DNA of 64,000 nt. Source: Capsicum annuum (taxonomy: Eukaryota; Streptophyta; Magnoliopsida; Solanales; Solanaceae). Of this stretch, positions 35,311-45,934 are shown piece after piece; within the stretch, counting starts at the first letter, position 1, and every line of letters starts with the position of its first letter. The notes below the pieces were generated by a model, which was not told the DNA's origin, did no database searches, and worked only from the letters and a program-made list of their open reading frames with translations. The position numbers and the translations under genes are program-made. The DNA lies in contig NC_061115.1 in assembly GCF_002878395.1 (NCBI RefSeq), positions 92,183,576 to 92,247,575 of the forward strand, given 5' to 3'.

Positions 35311-36018
35311 AAAAAGTACCTTCATACCTAGAACCCTTAATATTCAATATATTATAGAGGCACCCCTTAGAAACTAATTTTTTGGCAATAAGATACTAAA
35401 TGAACCTTCTTTTAGGCACTAGGGAACTACTTTCCCACTCTATTATTGGCTCATTAGGGAATTGGAAACTTACCCTTTAGGTCCAATAATCAAGGGAAAT
35501 ATAGCATGAGTGCAACCAATCCATCCACAAAATCATATCAAAGTCTAACATGTCCAATGCTATCAGATCCACCAAGGTCTACCTATAACAGACACACATC
35601 ACACAACCCCTATAGATCCATTTAGCCATAATAGAGTCACCCATTGGGGTGAACATAGAAAAAGGATCCAAAATAGACCAGGATCAAAACCAAAATGAAT
35701 AGCCACGTAAGAGGTCACATAACAGAGAGTAAACTTGGGATCATATAAGTAATATACATCAAAAGAGAAAAGTTTGAGCATACAAGTAACAAAATCAAGG
35801 GATGCCTTATAATTGTGGTGAGTGCTAAGTGCGTATGGATCGTTCTGACTAGTACCAAAACCAGAAGCAGAAGTATCACCCTTTGGAGTAGGAGCTGACA
35901 AAGTATAAATAGAAATCTTAATTCACCCTAGAAGAAACTTTGTACGGAAAATCCCTCTGTATATGGCCAATCTCACCAAATTTAAAGAATTTTTTCCTCA
36001 TATCTTCACAAACACTGA
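35311..36018 (-). pseudogene. G2 protease and gag zinc-knuckle remnant
   Basis: Minus 35901-35599 contains DPYALSTHHNY, DFVTCMLKLFSFDVYYLYDP and TLCYVTSYVAIHFGF, the protease start with DP in place of the usual active-site DTG/DSG. Before it (36018-35950) a knuckle remnant reads FKFGEIGHIQRDF: spacing kept but the Cys are Phe. Cut off at 36018 by H1. Confidence 0.72.
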
Positions 36019-37691
36019 TGTTAGGTGTATTTATGCATTTTAGCATTACTATTCTAGCCTATTTAGTATTGTTTTGAGGATAATTCATGTGATAAATGTC
36101 TTCATAATAATATAAATATGCTTTTAAGTGTCTATGTATGTTTTTACAATGTTTTATGCTATTTATACAAATATTTTAATTCAAATTTATTATTTAGAGT
36201 TCAACCAAGAAAACTAGAGTTCCTAGCTTGAGCTAGGTGCTTGTCTGGTCTATTGTGTTGGGTACTAATGCATTTTAATGAGTTACTAAGGTTGTTATTG
36301 TGTATTTGTATTTGAAAAAACTTGTTTATAATGTTTAAGGGTCAATTGGTTCAAGACATGAGTTGAAATAATGAGTTAAAGATCAAAGTGAAATTAGCCT
36401 GTGCTTAGCTCATGTTTCTTGTTCACCGTCTTGAATGTTGTGTTGTTTTGATCTTTAAATTGTTGTGTTTAATGCTATAGGATACTTGGTAAGTGGATTA
36501 ATATGATATATTAAGGATATACAAGCTTTAAATCATGTGGAACCAACTCAAAAAGGCCCGAAATGGCTTAAAGAAATCACAATACACAACTTGGAATCAA
36601 TTTGGACACTTGGAATATACAAGGAGAGTGTGGGCGTATGAAAATCTCTTTATGTGTGTGCTATATACCAAAATACTCAGAAGACACCTAAAATAGTTTA
36701 CCCTTGCGATGATGCTGCGTCACGATCCCTACTTAAGTCAAATGTCCCTCGCGACGCGACCCTATTTCAAATATGTGCAAAAATGAAGATTTAGATCCTA
36801 CACATATTGGGAATACATGGATACTATAAATACATCTTTTTACTCATTATTATACACTTTTGGACTTCTTGGACTTCTTGTGGGGCTGCTCAAAACTTCT
36901 TTTAGGGTTTGTATCTCTTTAATTTAGTTTCTTTCATGGTTTGTATCATCAATCCAAGTTATTGGATGACGAATATTTCCATTGAAGGATAAAACACCTA
37001 TCCGGGGTTAAGGCCACGTTCATGATTTTTTTTTGTTAATTTACTCATCATTGTTGGTTGTTTGTTTATTCTTTTTTAACTATTTTAATAATTTATGGCC
37101 CTTAGAATACATCAATTGTCAACCTTGTGAAATCGGAAAAGCGAATAGGGAGATAGAATAAGGGAATAAGCAATATATGATTCTTGTTTCTTTATAAAAT
37201 AAGAGACTTGAATTAGTATCTAGGACAAAGATGTACTTAGATGCCTTACTTGATTCATATGTAGGATGACATTTGTAAAGAACTTAGGTGAACAATTATA
37301 TCCCTGCTCAACGATGTAGCTGTAAGGCTCAACTTCGGTAAAAGATTAGAGGTTGGGAAATTGTAATCGTACAATTAACCCTAAGAATCAACAACCAAGA
37401 TAAGAAAGTTAACGAATGAAGTTCAATAACATAGTAGGATTGTTTGTAAGCCTTAACCCTGGGCTTCTATCCTTGATTGTCCAAAGTCATTATTTTTCTA
37501 CATTAGTTTAGTTTGTTCTTAGTTTATTTTTAATTCTAAAAATCTATTTACTACTCTCCTCAATTGGTTGAACGAGAATTAGATAAGCAGCGAATGCAAG
37601 TCCCTGGGAGATCGATACTTGGGCTTCCTTAAAGACACTATATTACTTGATAAGACCATGTACACCTGCATGTATGCTTGGGAGCTATCCA
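36019..37691 (+). repeat. H1 5' LTR
   Basis: Starts tgttaggtg right after the G2 gag sequence and ends ...ctatcca five bases before the PBS, about 1673 bp. A TATA box (tataaata) is at 36825-36832 and a telo-box tagggttt at 36903-36910. Confidence 0.72.
36825..36832 (+). promoter_or_regulatory. TATA box of H1 LTR
   Basis: TATAAATA in AT-poor surroundings, 71 bp before the telo-box. Confidence 0.65.
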
Positions 37692-37696
37692 ATTTT

Positions 37697-37715
37697 TGGC
37701 ACCATTGTTAGAGAC
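37697..37715 (+). other. H1 primer binding site (tRNA-Asp type)
   Basis: Reads tggcaccattgttagagac, a decayed form of the tRNA-Asp complement TGGCGCCGTTGCCGGGG. Changes are mainly C to T and G to A. Confidence 0.75.
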
Positions 37716-38142
37716 TTGTTATTAGGAAACTATCTTATTTTTTCTTTTTCTATATTGAGTTGTAAATAGTTATTGTGTAGTTTCTTTTTATTTTCTGTTA
37801 TATCTATTTTTCTCACACTCTTCTTGAGATGTCAGCCTGGGATAGATAGTTTTTGAGTGATGGGAGTTCTTGTTGTTTTTATGGAGGATACCACCTTATG
37901 GCTTATTGTCTATATTTTATAAAAGTGCATTGATGGAACCTTCATAATATGGTGCAGATAATTCAAGAAAGTCTGAGTACTCGAAAAATGATATCATGGA
38001 AATTATTATGGAGACACTGTCACCATATCTATAGTGTCTAAGCAAAGAAATAAATTGGGATAATAATATCCAATGTGTGGAGAAAACACAATAATCGTAG
38101 CCACTCGACTGTCATCTTGATCTTGAGACTGAAATTGAGAAG

Positions 38143-38394
38143 GTGAATAAAAGTGAGTGTGTAGTAGATTATGTAAATTATGGAGTAGGATTTGTTGGGC
38201 CGCATTTGAAACACTTTTCTACATTATGTTTAGATGATTTCTTGTCTGTGAAATCTTTTAAAATAGTGGAAGAGTGTGAAGATGAGGAACAAGAATCCTA
38301 TATTCTTGATTTTACTCCGGACAAGCAATATAAAACACACCTCACTTTAAGGCCGAGTGGTTTACCATGCATATTCTATTACTCAGTTCATTAA
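38143..38394 (+). pseudogene. H1 coding remnant, unidentified
   Basis: 83 codons beginning MNKSECVVDYVNYG, acidic (EECEDEEQES near residues 48-57). Its position after the PBS and before the 'gccgcgac...ttgggaggcaa' block, typical of plant Athila-type 3' regions, makes it a leftover of gag-pol. I do not recognise a domain in it. Confidence 0.4.
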
Positions 38395-39897
38395 TCTTTG
38401 TACCACCACCCTATGAGTGAGGAAAAAGTTGATATGGTCGTGCCGCGACACTAAATTAGGCGCTTCTTGGGAGGCAATCCAAGCTAAGGTATGTTTTCTT
38501 TTTATTTTCAGTTTTTAGTTTTTATTTCACGTAGATTTTGTTTTTGGTTGAGTCACAGATTAATTGGAAATATGAGTACCATAAACTTGAGCTCGAAGCA
38601 TAGCAAAGATTGAGTGTGGGGTCCCTTGGATCCTATTTATGTGTGAAGATGCTACTAGTTAGGCCTAAAGGCCTTAGGAAGTATTTCTATCTCTTACCTT
38701 TAAATTCACTTTGGGGACTAAGTAGATTTTTAAGCGTGGGGCGGGGAAATTCCCAATTTTGGGCTTAATTTAAAAAATTTTAGGTTAGGAATAAGTGAGA
38801 TATTCTTTTTGGTGCTATTTTTTATTACATGATGCAAGTGGATTTGTTGGTAGAAGCATATTAATTCAGTGAATTGCTATTATTGAGATTCTTAGGCTCA
38901 AGTTTGTGACTTGTCTTTTTTTTGGGCTTAATTTTGAATTCATGCTATTGTTAGGTTGGGAGTCTATGATGATCCTATTTGAGTTAAGCATGTTCCATGT
39001 GCATGTAAGATTTTTTGTATATTCCTTATTTCATATGATGTCTAGAACTTGCCTGGTGTTTGTGCAAGGCGAAATAAAGAGTGTGAGTTTAGGAGATGAT
39101 TTCGGCATTTCTTTGATAGCCTTGTTCTGTACCTTCTATTTGTCCTACCCATTATGCATTATCCTAGTTAACCCCCATCGAGCCTTTAGCTTTTTATTTG
39201 GTAGCCTCATAAGGAGCCTAATACCCTCTTTGATATACTATAATTTGATCCAAAAAGCTCGTAAGTTATTTAATGAAAAATTGAAATAGTAGGGAGTTTG
39301 AGAAATTGAAGAAAAAGGTGAAATTGAGGCCCAAGTTAATTTTTATTGGTGTTTATAATTGATGTGTGGTGGATTAATATGATATAAATGATGTTATAAA
39401 TATTGTCATAATTATGAAAAAGAGAAAAAAAATAATTCTAGTGGTAGTAAACTATGTGTCCACCAAATATTTGTGAAAATGCTTAAAAGAGATGGGGTAA
39501 AGTAAAAGAATGGGGTATTAAAAAAATGGTGTAATTCGTTGTTGGAGATTGGTTCTAATTATATAATGTTGTGTGTTAATGTGCTTAGAGAGGTTAATCA
39601 TTCCCAAATAGTTCCTACCCGTCTCCTAGCCTACATTACAACCCGAAAAAGTCCTAATTGATCCTAAACTTTACTTTCGAGTATTAGTAAAGCATTACAC
39701 GAATGTCAAGCCTTTGGTTCATTGCGTGTGACTTATGAATTCCTTTTGAGAGTGAGCGCAATTTGATTCTTGTACCTATCATGTTATAAATTGCATTATT
39801 GTGAGTGATTATGGGTAACTCTCTTCTTGTGAAAGGCATATGTTTGATGACTATGGATTATTTGTATGATGTCCTTGATTGAATCATAATAATTATG
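38395..39897 (+). other. H1 3' non-coding region
   Basis: The block cgtgccgcgacactaaattaggc...cttcttgggaggcaatcc (about 38440-38480) and gagtgtggggt (38612) are usual in Athila-type 3' regions. An open frame of 127 codons at 38906-39289 is rich in Phe/Leu with no recognisable domain, and I do not call it a gene. Ends where G3 LTR homology starts. Confidence 0.5.
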
Positions 39898-41971
39898 AAT
39901 ACCCAAAGGCTAAGGGACTTTTAACAATACTTTCAACTCATGCATATGTCTCATGGAGAGTAAAACCTCTTCAATGCTAAACATTTCATAATTTTTTTAG
40001 AACTCATATAAATGGAATTCGGAATCATATGACTTGGAAACATATTTGTAGGCATTTCATTCACCTGTGGAAAATATCTCATTTCAAGCTTTAGGAAAAT
40101 CATTCTATCTCAAATGGAAAAGTATTCTTGCTCAAGGAAATAACTTATCTCAAAGCTTTATGAAAAGTACTATATCAAGGGAAGATACTTTCATTTAGGG
40201 AAATAATCTACCTCAAGGAGCACTTTAATTAGGGAACAACTTTGCAATTCCACCATTTAGGAAAATAACTCATAGGAAGGGAAAATAAGTATCAAGTTTC
40301 GAAGTTTAAAAAGGCAAGGGAGGTTCTCGTAATAGACATAAACCATGCGAGCTACATGGAGTCCAACGTTTGTGTTTATACGAAGGAGACCCCACATTGG
40401 GGAAGAGCGTCATACTCTTGCCAGGGGGTATAACCTAGGTCTAGTGATCACTAAACAAAACTCAGCCTCGGGCCCATTCATAATCATCATAAAATCTTCC
40501 TCAGGCCCAACCTACGGTGGCACGTAGTTTTGGGGTAAGAAACTATAGTGTCTTACCTTCTTGGTGCTAAGTACTACTCCCTTTAGATTATCTACGCTCA
40601 TCTCATAAAATCCGCTTTTAGAATAATCTCATGGTTCACCGCGAACCCAATAATCAAATCGATAATCTCATATGATGAAGTGATTTTCAAAGTTTTTGGA
40701 CCATTAGATCAATTCATTTCTCGATTATCTTAAAATACTCAAATCATGGGTGCTTATAGCAGAAGAGTTCATAGTTTCACAAGTCTCAAATAGGGATTAC
40801 TAACCCATAATTAAATCTCAAGTTAAAGCTCATCAAAAGCATAATATGTAGCATATGATTCATAAATCGTGTGGAAATCTGGGAATTTCAGCAATTTATC
40901 TCGAAATCTCAATATAGTCATATGCTTGAATATATCAACATTGCAAATATTATATTCTCAAGGAGTAAAATCATGGGATTTATACCCAACTGTATATTCT
41001 CAATAAAACATGCAAAAATCGTGCCATTTGACTCTTAATTCATGGAAAATATCACGATAATGAATTCAATAATAATGGGTGAAAACCCCCAATTCAAATT
41101 CATGTAAAAACCTCATAGATTTCAGGAAATTCATGATGTAAATAAGCCTTTTGGGCAAAAGGGTGAAAGGGTTACCCTTGTTCAAAACCCCACATACCTT
41201 GAATTAGAAGCTTTGGATGAACTCTCACTTTTGGAAATCTATTCGTACCCTTGAATGAGGGTTCTTGAGGCCCTTGACTTGGGAACCTTGAATCTTGACT
41301 TAATTTAGAAAATTCATGGTGGATTGTTAAGATTCTTGGAAGAGGTTTTTGATACTTAGGGTTTTCGATGAGAGAAAACTTGAGGAAAATCTCGTAGGAT
41401 GTTTGCAAATGACTTTGATTCGGCGTTTGCACGGTTTTATAGGCTTAGAAAAATTTCAAAATGCCCCTTTTAACATTTGTATGAAGATGGAAAAATTAAA
41501 ATAGCAACCCGATTTAAGGGGTCACCGCGACACACCACTTATCTTGGTGGCTCACTGGAAATTGACAATTGGCAATATTGGAGTAACCGTGACGCAGAAC
41601 CATCGCATTTTTCCATTGGTTGGGACCGGGAACCTCAGCACGATGCGCCAATATTGCTGATTTCCACTGGAATTTGACAATAGTCAAACTGACCTTCTCC
41701 GCGATGAGCCAAGCACTAAAATGACACTGTTTTACGATTAGGTCTTAAATTAGCCATAACTTCTTACCTATGTATCGAATTTGGGCGAATCTTATATTGA
41801 AGGGAAGCTTATCAAATTTCCCACGTGATAAAAAGTCAAAATTAAGGAAATTCTAAATGGTTAACACGATTCTCACTTAGGAGTCACTCCTACATCTTTT
41901 AGGGCCCAAATTACGCTTCATCTGACACGCTTTAAGGATCAAACTAGGAGTGAACTTTGCGGGATCTTACA
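39898..41971 (-). repeat. G3 3' LTR, outer end truncated
   Basis: Aligns with 46673-48655 along 2 kb (for example 'aaccataattaaatctcaagttaaagctcatc' style blocks near 40810 and 47550). The inner end is tgtaagatcccgc on the minus strand, next to purine tract 41986-41972. About 740 bp of the U5-side end present in the other copy (45935-46672) are missing. Minus-strand TATA ctataaaa at 41442-41435, telo-box at 41364-41357, splice-donor-like AAG|GTATGTG at 41200-41191. Confidence 0.85.
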
Positions 41972-41986
41972 ATATCTCCCCCTTTG
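41972..41986 (-). other. G3 polypurine tract
   Basis: Minus strand caaagggggagatat, directly before the LTR start. Confidence 0.75.
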
Positions 41987-42189
41987 AAAAATTCATCCTC
42001 GAATGTTGCTAGTTAGGCAAAGGACATAGGAAAAATAGAGCACACATTGATGAAACAATTTATAAACGGCTCAAGACCTTTCTAAACTCATGAATACTCC
42101 GGACAATGCAAGAACTCATACAAGGATAGATGCATAGCTGAAATTTAGACTAGAAGGGCAGAATTAAGGAAGAATAGTACCTTCGGCTT

Positions 42190-42802
42190 GGTTTGAACCC
42201 GTGAAAAAGAGGTGCGGGTACTTGGCTCACATGTCTGCTTCTATCTCCCAAGTATCACTCTCAACAGATTGGTTCCGCCACAACACCTTGACCAAGGGAA
42301 CCTCTTTGTTACTCAGCCTACGGACTTGAAAGTCTAGGATCTCAATAGAAAGTTCATCAAAGGAAAGATTATCCTAAATCTCTACACTATCTGAAGGATG
42401 AACAACAAAAGAATCACCAATATGCTTCTTGAGCATGGAGACATGATAGATAGGATGAACGATTGACAATTTTGAGGGCAACTCAACCTCATAGGCCACT
42501 TTACCCACACGGAACAAGACTCTATATGGGCCAACATAATAAGGACTTAGCTTCTCCTTCTTACCAAACCTTTTTTCTATTTTCAAGGGTGAAAACTTCA
42601 AGTACACCAAATCACCCTCCTGAAACTCAAGACCTCTCCTCCTCACATCTGCATAAGACTTATGATGACTTTCAGTGGCCTTCAACCTTTCTCTAATCAG
42701 CTTAACTTTCTCCGTAGCTTTGAACACTGCATCATGTATGATCGAGGTAGCTTCACCCACTTCGTACCAATCTATGTGTGATCTACACCTCCTACCATAC
42801 AA
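42190..42802 (-). pseudogene. G3 integrase C-terminus and chromodomain-like tail
   Basis: Minus 42802-42374 (142 codons): YGRRCRSHIDWYEVGEA, VKLIRERLKATE, DVRRRGLEFQEGDLVYLKFSPLKIEKRFGKKEKLSPYYVGPYRVL and HPIYHVSMLKKHIGD. After one stop at 42371-42373 the frame continues through IEILDFQVRRLSNKEVPLVKVLWRNQSV and TWEIEADM, a chromodomain-like end with its Trp and acidic residues, then a TGA before AKYPHLFF. The tail would bind modified histone to direct integration (family knowledge). Confidence 0.85.
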
Positions 42803-43400
42803 GTCCTCAAATGGTGCTATCCTGATGCTATCTTAGAAACTATTGTTGTAGGAAAACTCTATCAATGGCAAATGCTTATCCCAACTAACTTTGAAATTAA
42901 GAGCGCATGCCCTCAACCTATTATCTAAGGTCTGAATGGTTCTCTCAGCCTGACCATCTGTCTGCGGGTGAAAAGCTGAGCTCAAAAGAACTTGGGTACC
43001 AAGGCCCTGCTTAAACGCCTCCAAAACTAAGAAGTAAATTGAGTACCCCTATCCAAAATGACAAATAAGGGAACTCCATGCAGCCTAAATAACTCCTGAA
43101 TATACAATCTAGTATAATCCTCAGCCGTATAAGATGTATGCACGGGCAAGAAATGTGTTGACTTAGTCAACCTATCCATAACAACCCAAATAGAATCATG
43201 ATGACATCACGAAAGAGGAAACCTGGTCACAAAGTCCATATTCACCATCTCACACTTCCAAGTGGGTATACTAAACTCTTGTATCACACCACCTGGTTTT
43301 TGGTGCTCTACCTTATCCTGTTGGCACGTTGCACAATTTGATACAAACTCGGTCATGTCTTTCTTTATACCGTTCCACCAATAGATCTCCTACAAGTTGC
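42803..43400 (-). pseudogene. G3 integrase core
   Basis: Contains CATCQQDKVEH (zinc finger), VNMDFVTRFP (first Asp), HHDSIWVVMDRLTKSTHFLPVHTSYTAEDY, then LDRG in place of SDRG, and the 43024-42833 fragment GTQVLLSSAFHPQTDGQAERTIQ with the Gln codons intact that are stops in G5. One frameshift lies near 43020. Confidence 0.84.
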
Positions 43401-44270
43401 GGTATATCTTGGTAGTACCGCGATGAATGGAATAACGTGCACCATGCGCTACACCCATAATTCTCTGCCGCAAGTCATGAACACATGGGATACACAACCT
43501 ACCAAGCAATCTCAATACACCATCTCCCCTTTGGGAGAAAACCTCTACGTTTTGGTCCTTAACTGACTCCTTCAATTTGACAAAACTAGGATCCCTATCT
43601 TGCTTCTTCTTCACTTCCAAAACTAAAGAAGATTCATAACTACTCTGCACTAACATACTCCCTTCTACTAAATCAAGAAATCTAACACCCAACCTGTCCA
43701 GACAATGCACATCACAAGCTAACTCTCTTTTACCTTTCTCCATATGCATAACACTGCCCTTGGACAATCTACTTAAGGCATCCACCACTACATAGGCCTT
43801 GCCTGGGTGATACAGCATACTCATATCACAATTTTTCAACAACTCTAACCATTTCCTCTGCCTAAGATTCAATTCCTTATGGGTAAACACGTACTGTAGG
43901 CTTTTATAATCAGTAAACACATCAAGGTGGACACCATAAACATAGTGTCTCCAGATATTTAAAGCAAAGACTACAACAACTAACACAAGATCATGGGTTG
44001 GGAAGTTCTTTTTATGCCGCTTCAAATGTGAAGAGGTATAGGCTATAACCTTACCTCTTTGTATCAACACACAACCCAAATCAACTCTAGAGGCATCACA
44101 ATACACCACAAAACCATTGGTACCATCAGGCAAAGTCAACACAGGGACTGAAGTGAGTCGAGTCTTCAACTCCAGAAAACACTTCTCACAGGAATCGGAC
44201 CACTAGAATTTAACCTTCTTTTAGGTCAATCGGGTCATAAGAGACACAATAGAAGAAAAACCCTCAACAA
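43390..44270 (-). pseudogene. G3 RNase H and integrase zinc region
   Basis: An open run of 259 codons (44169-43390), the longest in the window. Residues 1-30 TSVPVLTLPDGTNGFVVYCDASRVDLG hold the first Asp. HDLVLVVV replaces HDLELAVV, so the catalytic Glu is Val. FTDYKSLQYVF and VVVDALSRL follow (about residues 90-140), then a linker with DRDPSFVKLKESVKDQ, LCIPCVHDLRQRIM and HGARYSIHRGTTKIYRNL, the start of the integrase zinc finger. Confidence 0.87.
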
Positions 44271-45100
44271 AATGATAGCAATGTCCAGCTAGACCTAAGA
44301 AACTCCTAATGTCAGATGGAGAAATAGGTCAAGGCCAATTTGTAACGGCTTCTATCTTTTGGGGATCAACTCTAATACCCTCGACAGAAACAACATGACC
44401 CAAAAAGGCTACAGACCTTAGCAAAAATTCACACTTACTGAATTTGGAGAACAACTGGTGATCCCTAAGAGTTTACAAGACAATTCTAAGATGAGTTGAA
44501 TGGTCGTTCTCATCATGGGAATACACAAGGATGTCTTCTATGAAGATAATGACAAACGTATCAAGGTATTGCTTGAACACTCGATTCATGAGGTCTATGA
44601 AGGGTGTTAGGGAATTGGTTAGCCCAAAAGGCATGACTAGAAAGTCAAAGTGACCATAGCGGGTTTGGAAGGCTGTCTTTCAAATATCACATTCCCTCAC
44701 TTTAAGTTGATGATAGTCGGATCTAAGGTCTATCTTGGAAAAATAACTTGCACCTTGTAAATGATCAAACAGGTCATCAATTCTTGGTAGAGGATACTTA
44801 TTTTTGACTGTGACCTTATTCAGTTGACGGTAGTTAATGCACATAAGTAAAGATCCGTCTTTCTTTCGCAAGTCTAAAATGGGTGTGCCTCAAGGAGAAA
44901 TATTGGGTCTAATGAAACATTTGTCTAAGAGATCTTTAAGTTGCTCCTTCAACTCCTTAAGCTCTGCAAGTGTCATACGGTATGGAAAAATTGAAATAGG
45001 CCAAGTGTCGAGAAGAAGGTCAACTCCAAAATCTATCACTCTATCAGGAGGTACCCCTGGGAGATCATCTTGAAAGACATTGGGGAACTCATTAACAATA
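44271..45100 (-). pseudogene. G3 reverse transcriptase
   Basis: Fragment 44871-44680 has [17 protein letters not shown] and [30 protein letters not shown]. After a stop come [21 protein letters not shown] and the catalytic box [11 protein letters not shown] near 44520-44550. The first Asp of FIDD is Glu, a conservative change that normally abolishes RT activity. [16 protein letters not shown] and SFLGLAGH complete the connection region. Confidence 0.86.
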
Positions 45101-45607
45101 TCTACCGACTGGATGGTTGAAGTCTTGTACTTAGTGTCCTCGACTCTATAGGTGATAGATACAACCTTTGGATATTAGCTTTCTGGCTTTGATATAGGAG
45201 ATAAAACGACCCTTGGGAGACACCAAACTCCTGGACCGCTCAAACACTGGCTCACTAGGGAACTGAAACTTGACCACATGGGTACGACAATCTATGGATG
45301 CATAACAAGAATGAAGCCATTCTATACCTAGAATAAGGTTAAAATCTACCATGTCTAACTCTATCAAATCCGCAAGTATGACTCTATGACGCACAGTAAC
45401 AGGGAAATTTCTATACACTTGTTTAGCAACAACAGACTTCCCTACTGGTGAAGAAACTAGGAAAGGCTCAAGAATCTTTTTGGGACTCATTTTAAAATTC
45501 ATAGCCACAAGTAGGGTCATGTAAGAGATATTTGACCCAGGGTCCAACAACACATACAAATCAAGATGAAAGACACGGAGCATACCAGTAACAACATCAG
45601 GAGAGTC
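45101..45607 (-). pseudogene. G3 protease
   Basis: Open run 45583-45146 (145 codons): MLRVFHLDLYVLLDPGSNISYMTLLVAMNF, then RHRVILADLIELDMVDFNLILGIEWLHSCYASIDCRTHVVKFQFP and [18 protein letters not shown]. The active loop is Asp-Pro-Gly-Ser, the same as in G5. ILGIEWL has Glu where the others have Asp. The upstream end fuses to the gag remnant by deletion at about 45607. Confidence 0.85.
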
Positions 45608-45722
45608 CTAACATCTGAAAGGCCACCCTAAACTCATCATGGGACATCGTCTCATTTAAAGAATCAGTAGGTGGGGGTTGCTCATCATTGTTCCTGCGGA
45701 CATTAGCTCTTCGAAGGGGTAT
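45608..45722 (-). pseudogene. G3 gag N-terminal remnant
   Basis: On the minus strand the frame from 45722 reads IPLRRANVRRNND and EFRVAFQM. It matches the gag start of G5 (MPP...RRNND, AAFQALAQ), with the ATG changed to ATA. After AFQM the text jumps to the SPDVVTGML block that precedes protease, so roughly the whole capsid and zinc knuckle are deleted. Confidence 0.75.
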
Positions 45723-45918
45723 TTTATGAAAATAGAAGAGCATGGAGCATTAGATAAGATAAACAACTGTAAGCATGATAGAATTTGAAAGAAGAAATAA
45801 CTTTTTCCTAAAAGATCTCATAGACTCTTGCTCATAGATGTGGTGCGCTGCACACCAATGATCAAGACTCCACTCAACGCAACTTGTCAGACTCCCTAGG
45901 ACTCCTTAGATACCTTAG

Positions 45919-45930
45919 GCTTTAATACCA
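45919..45930 (-). other. G3 primer binding site
   Basis: Minus strand tggtattaaagc, versus TGGTATCAGAGC (two transitions), followed by ctaagg as in G5. It lies four bases from the shared LTR end. Confidence 0.8.
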
Positions 45931-45934
45931 AGTT

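Larger units (their letters stand above)
30031..36018 (-). mobile_element. G2: Ty3/gypsy chromovirus, minus strand, 5' end lost
   Basis: Holds a 3' LTR and, going right, chromodomain-like tail, integrase, RNase H, RT, protease and the last part of gag. It stops inside the gag zinc knuckle at 36018, where H1 begins. Its 5' LTR, PBS and most of gag are not in the window. LTR family is that of G1 and S0. Confidence 0.85.
36019..39897 (+). mobile_element. H1: Athila-like gypsy element, pol-deleted, 3' LTR absent
   Basis: Has one LTR, a tRNA-Asp-type PBS, a short coding remnant and about 1.5 kb of 3' non-coding sequence. The PBS type is established for the Athila/Tat branch of gypsy. No protease, RT or integrase is present between 37700 and 38400, so pol was deleted or never carried. 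The right end meets a truncated G3 LTR with no 3' LTR or TSD. Confidence 0.7.

Noticed and set aside
38906..39289. 127-codon open frame, hydrophobic, after the H1 block that precedes 3' non-coding sequence; possible envelope-like protein
   Set aside because: No signal-peptide start, no recognisable envelope features, poly-T rich DNA explains the Phe/Leu content, and the region looks like ordinary Athila-type 3' non-coding sequence.
41172..41432. Open frames on the minus strand in G3/G4 LTR leaders (also 47983-48201)
   Set aside because: They lie in the LTR between TATA and splice-donor site and differ between copies; no protein family seen.
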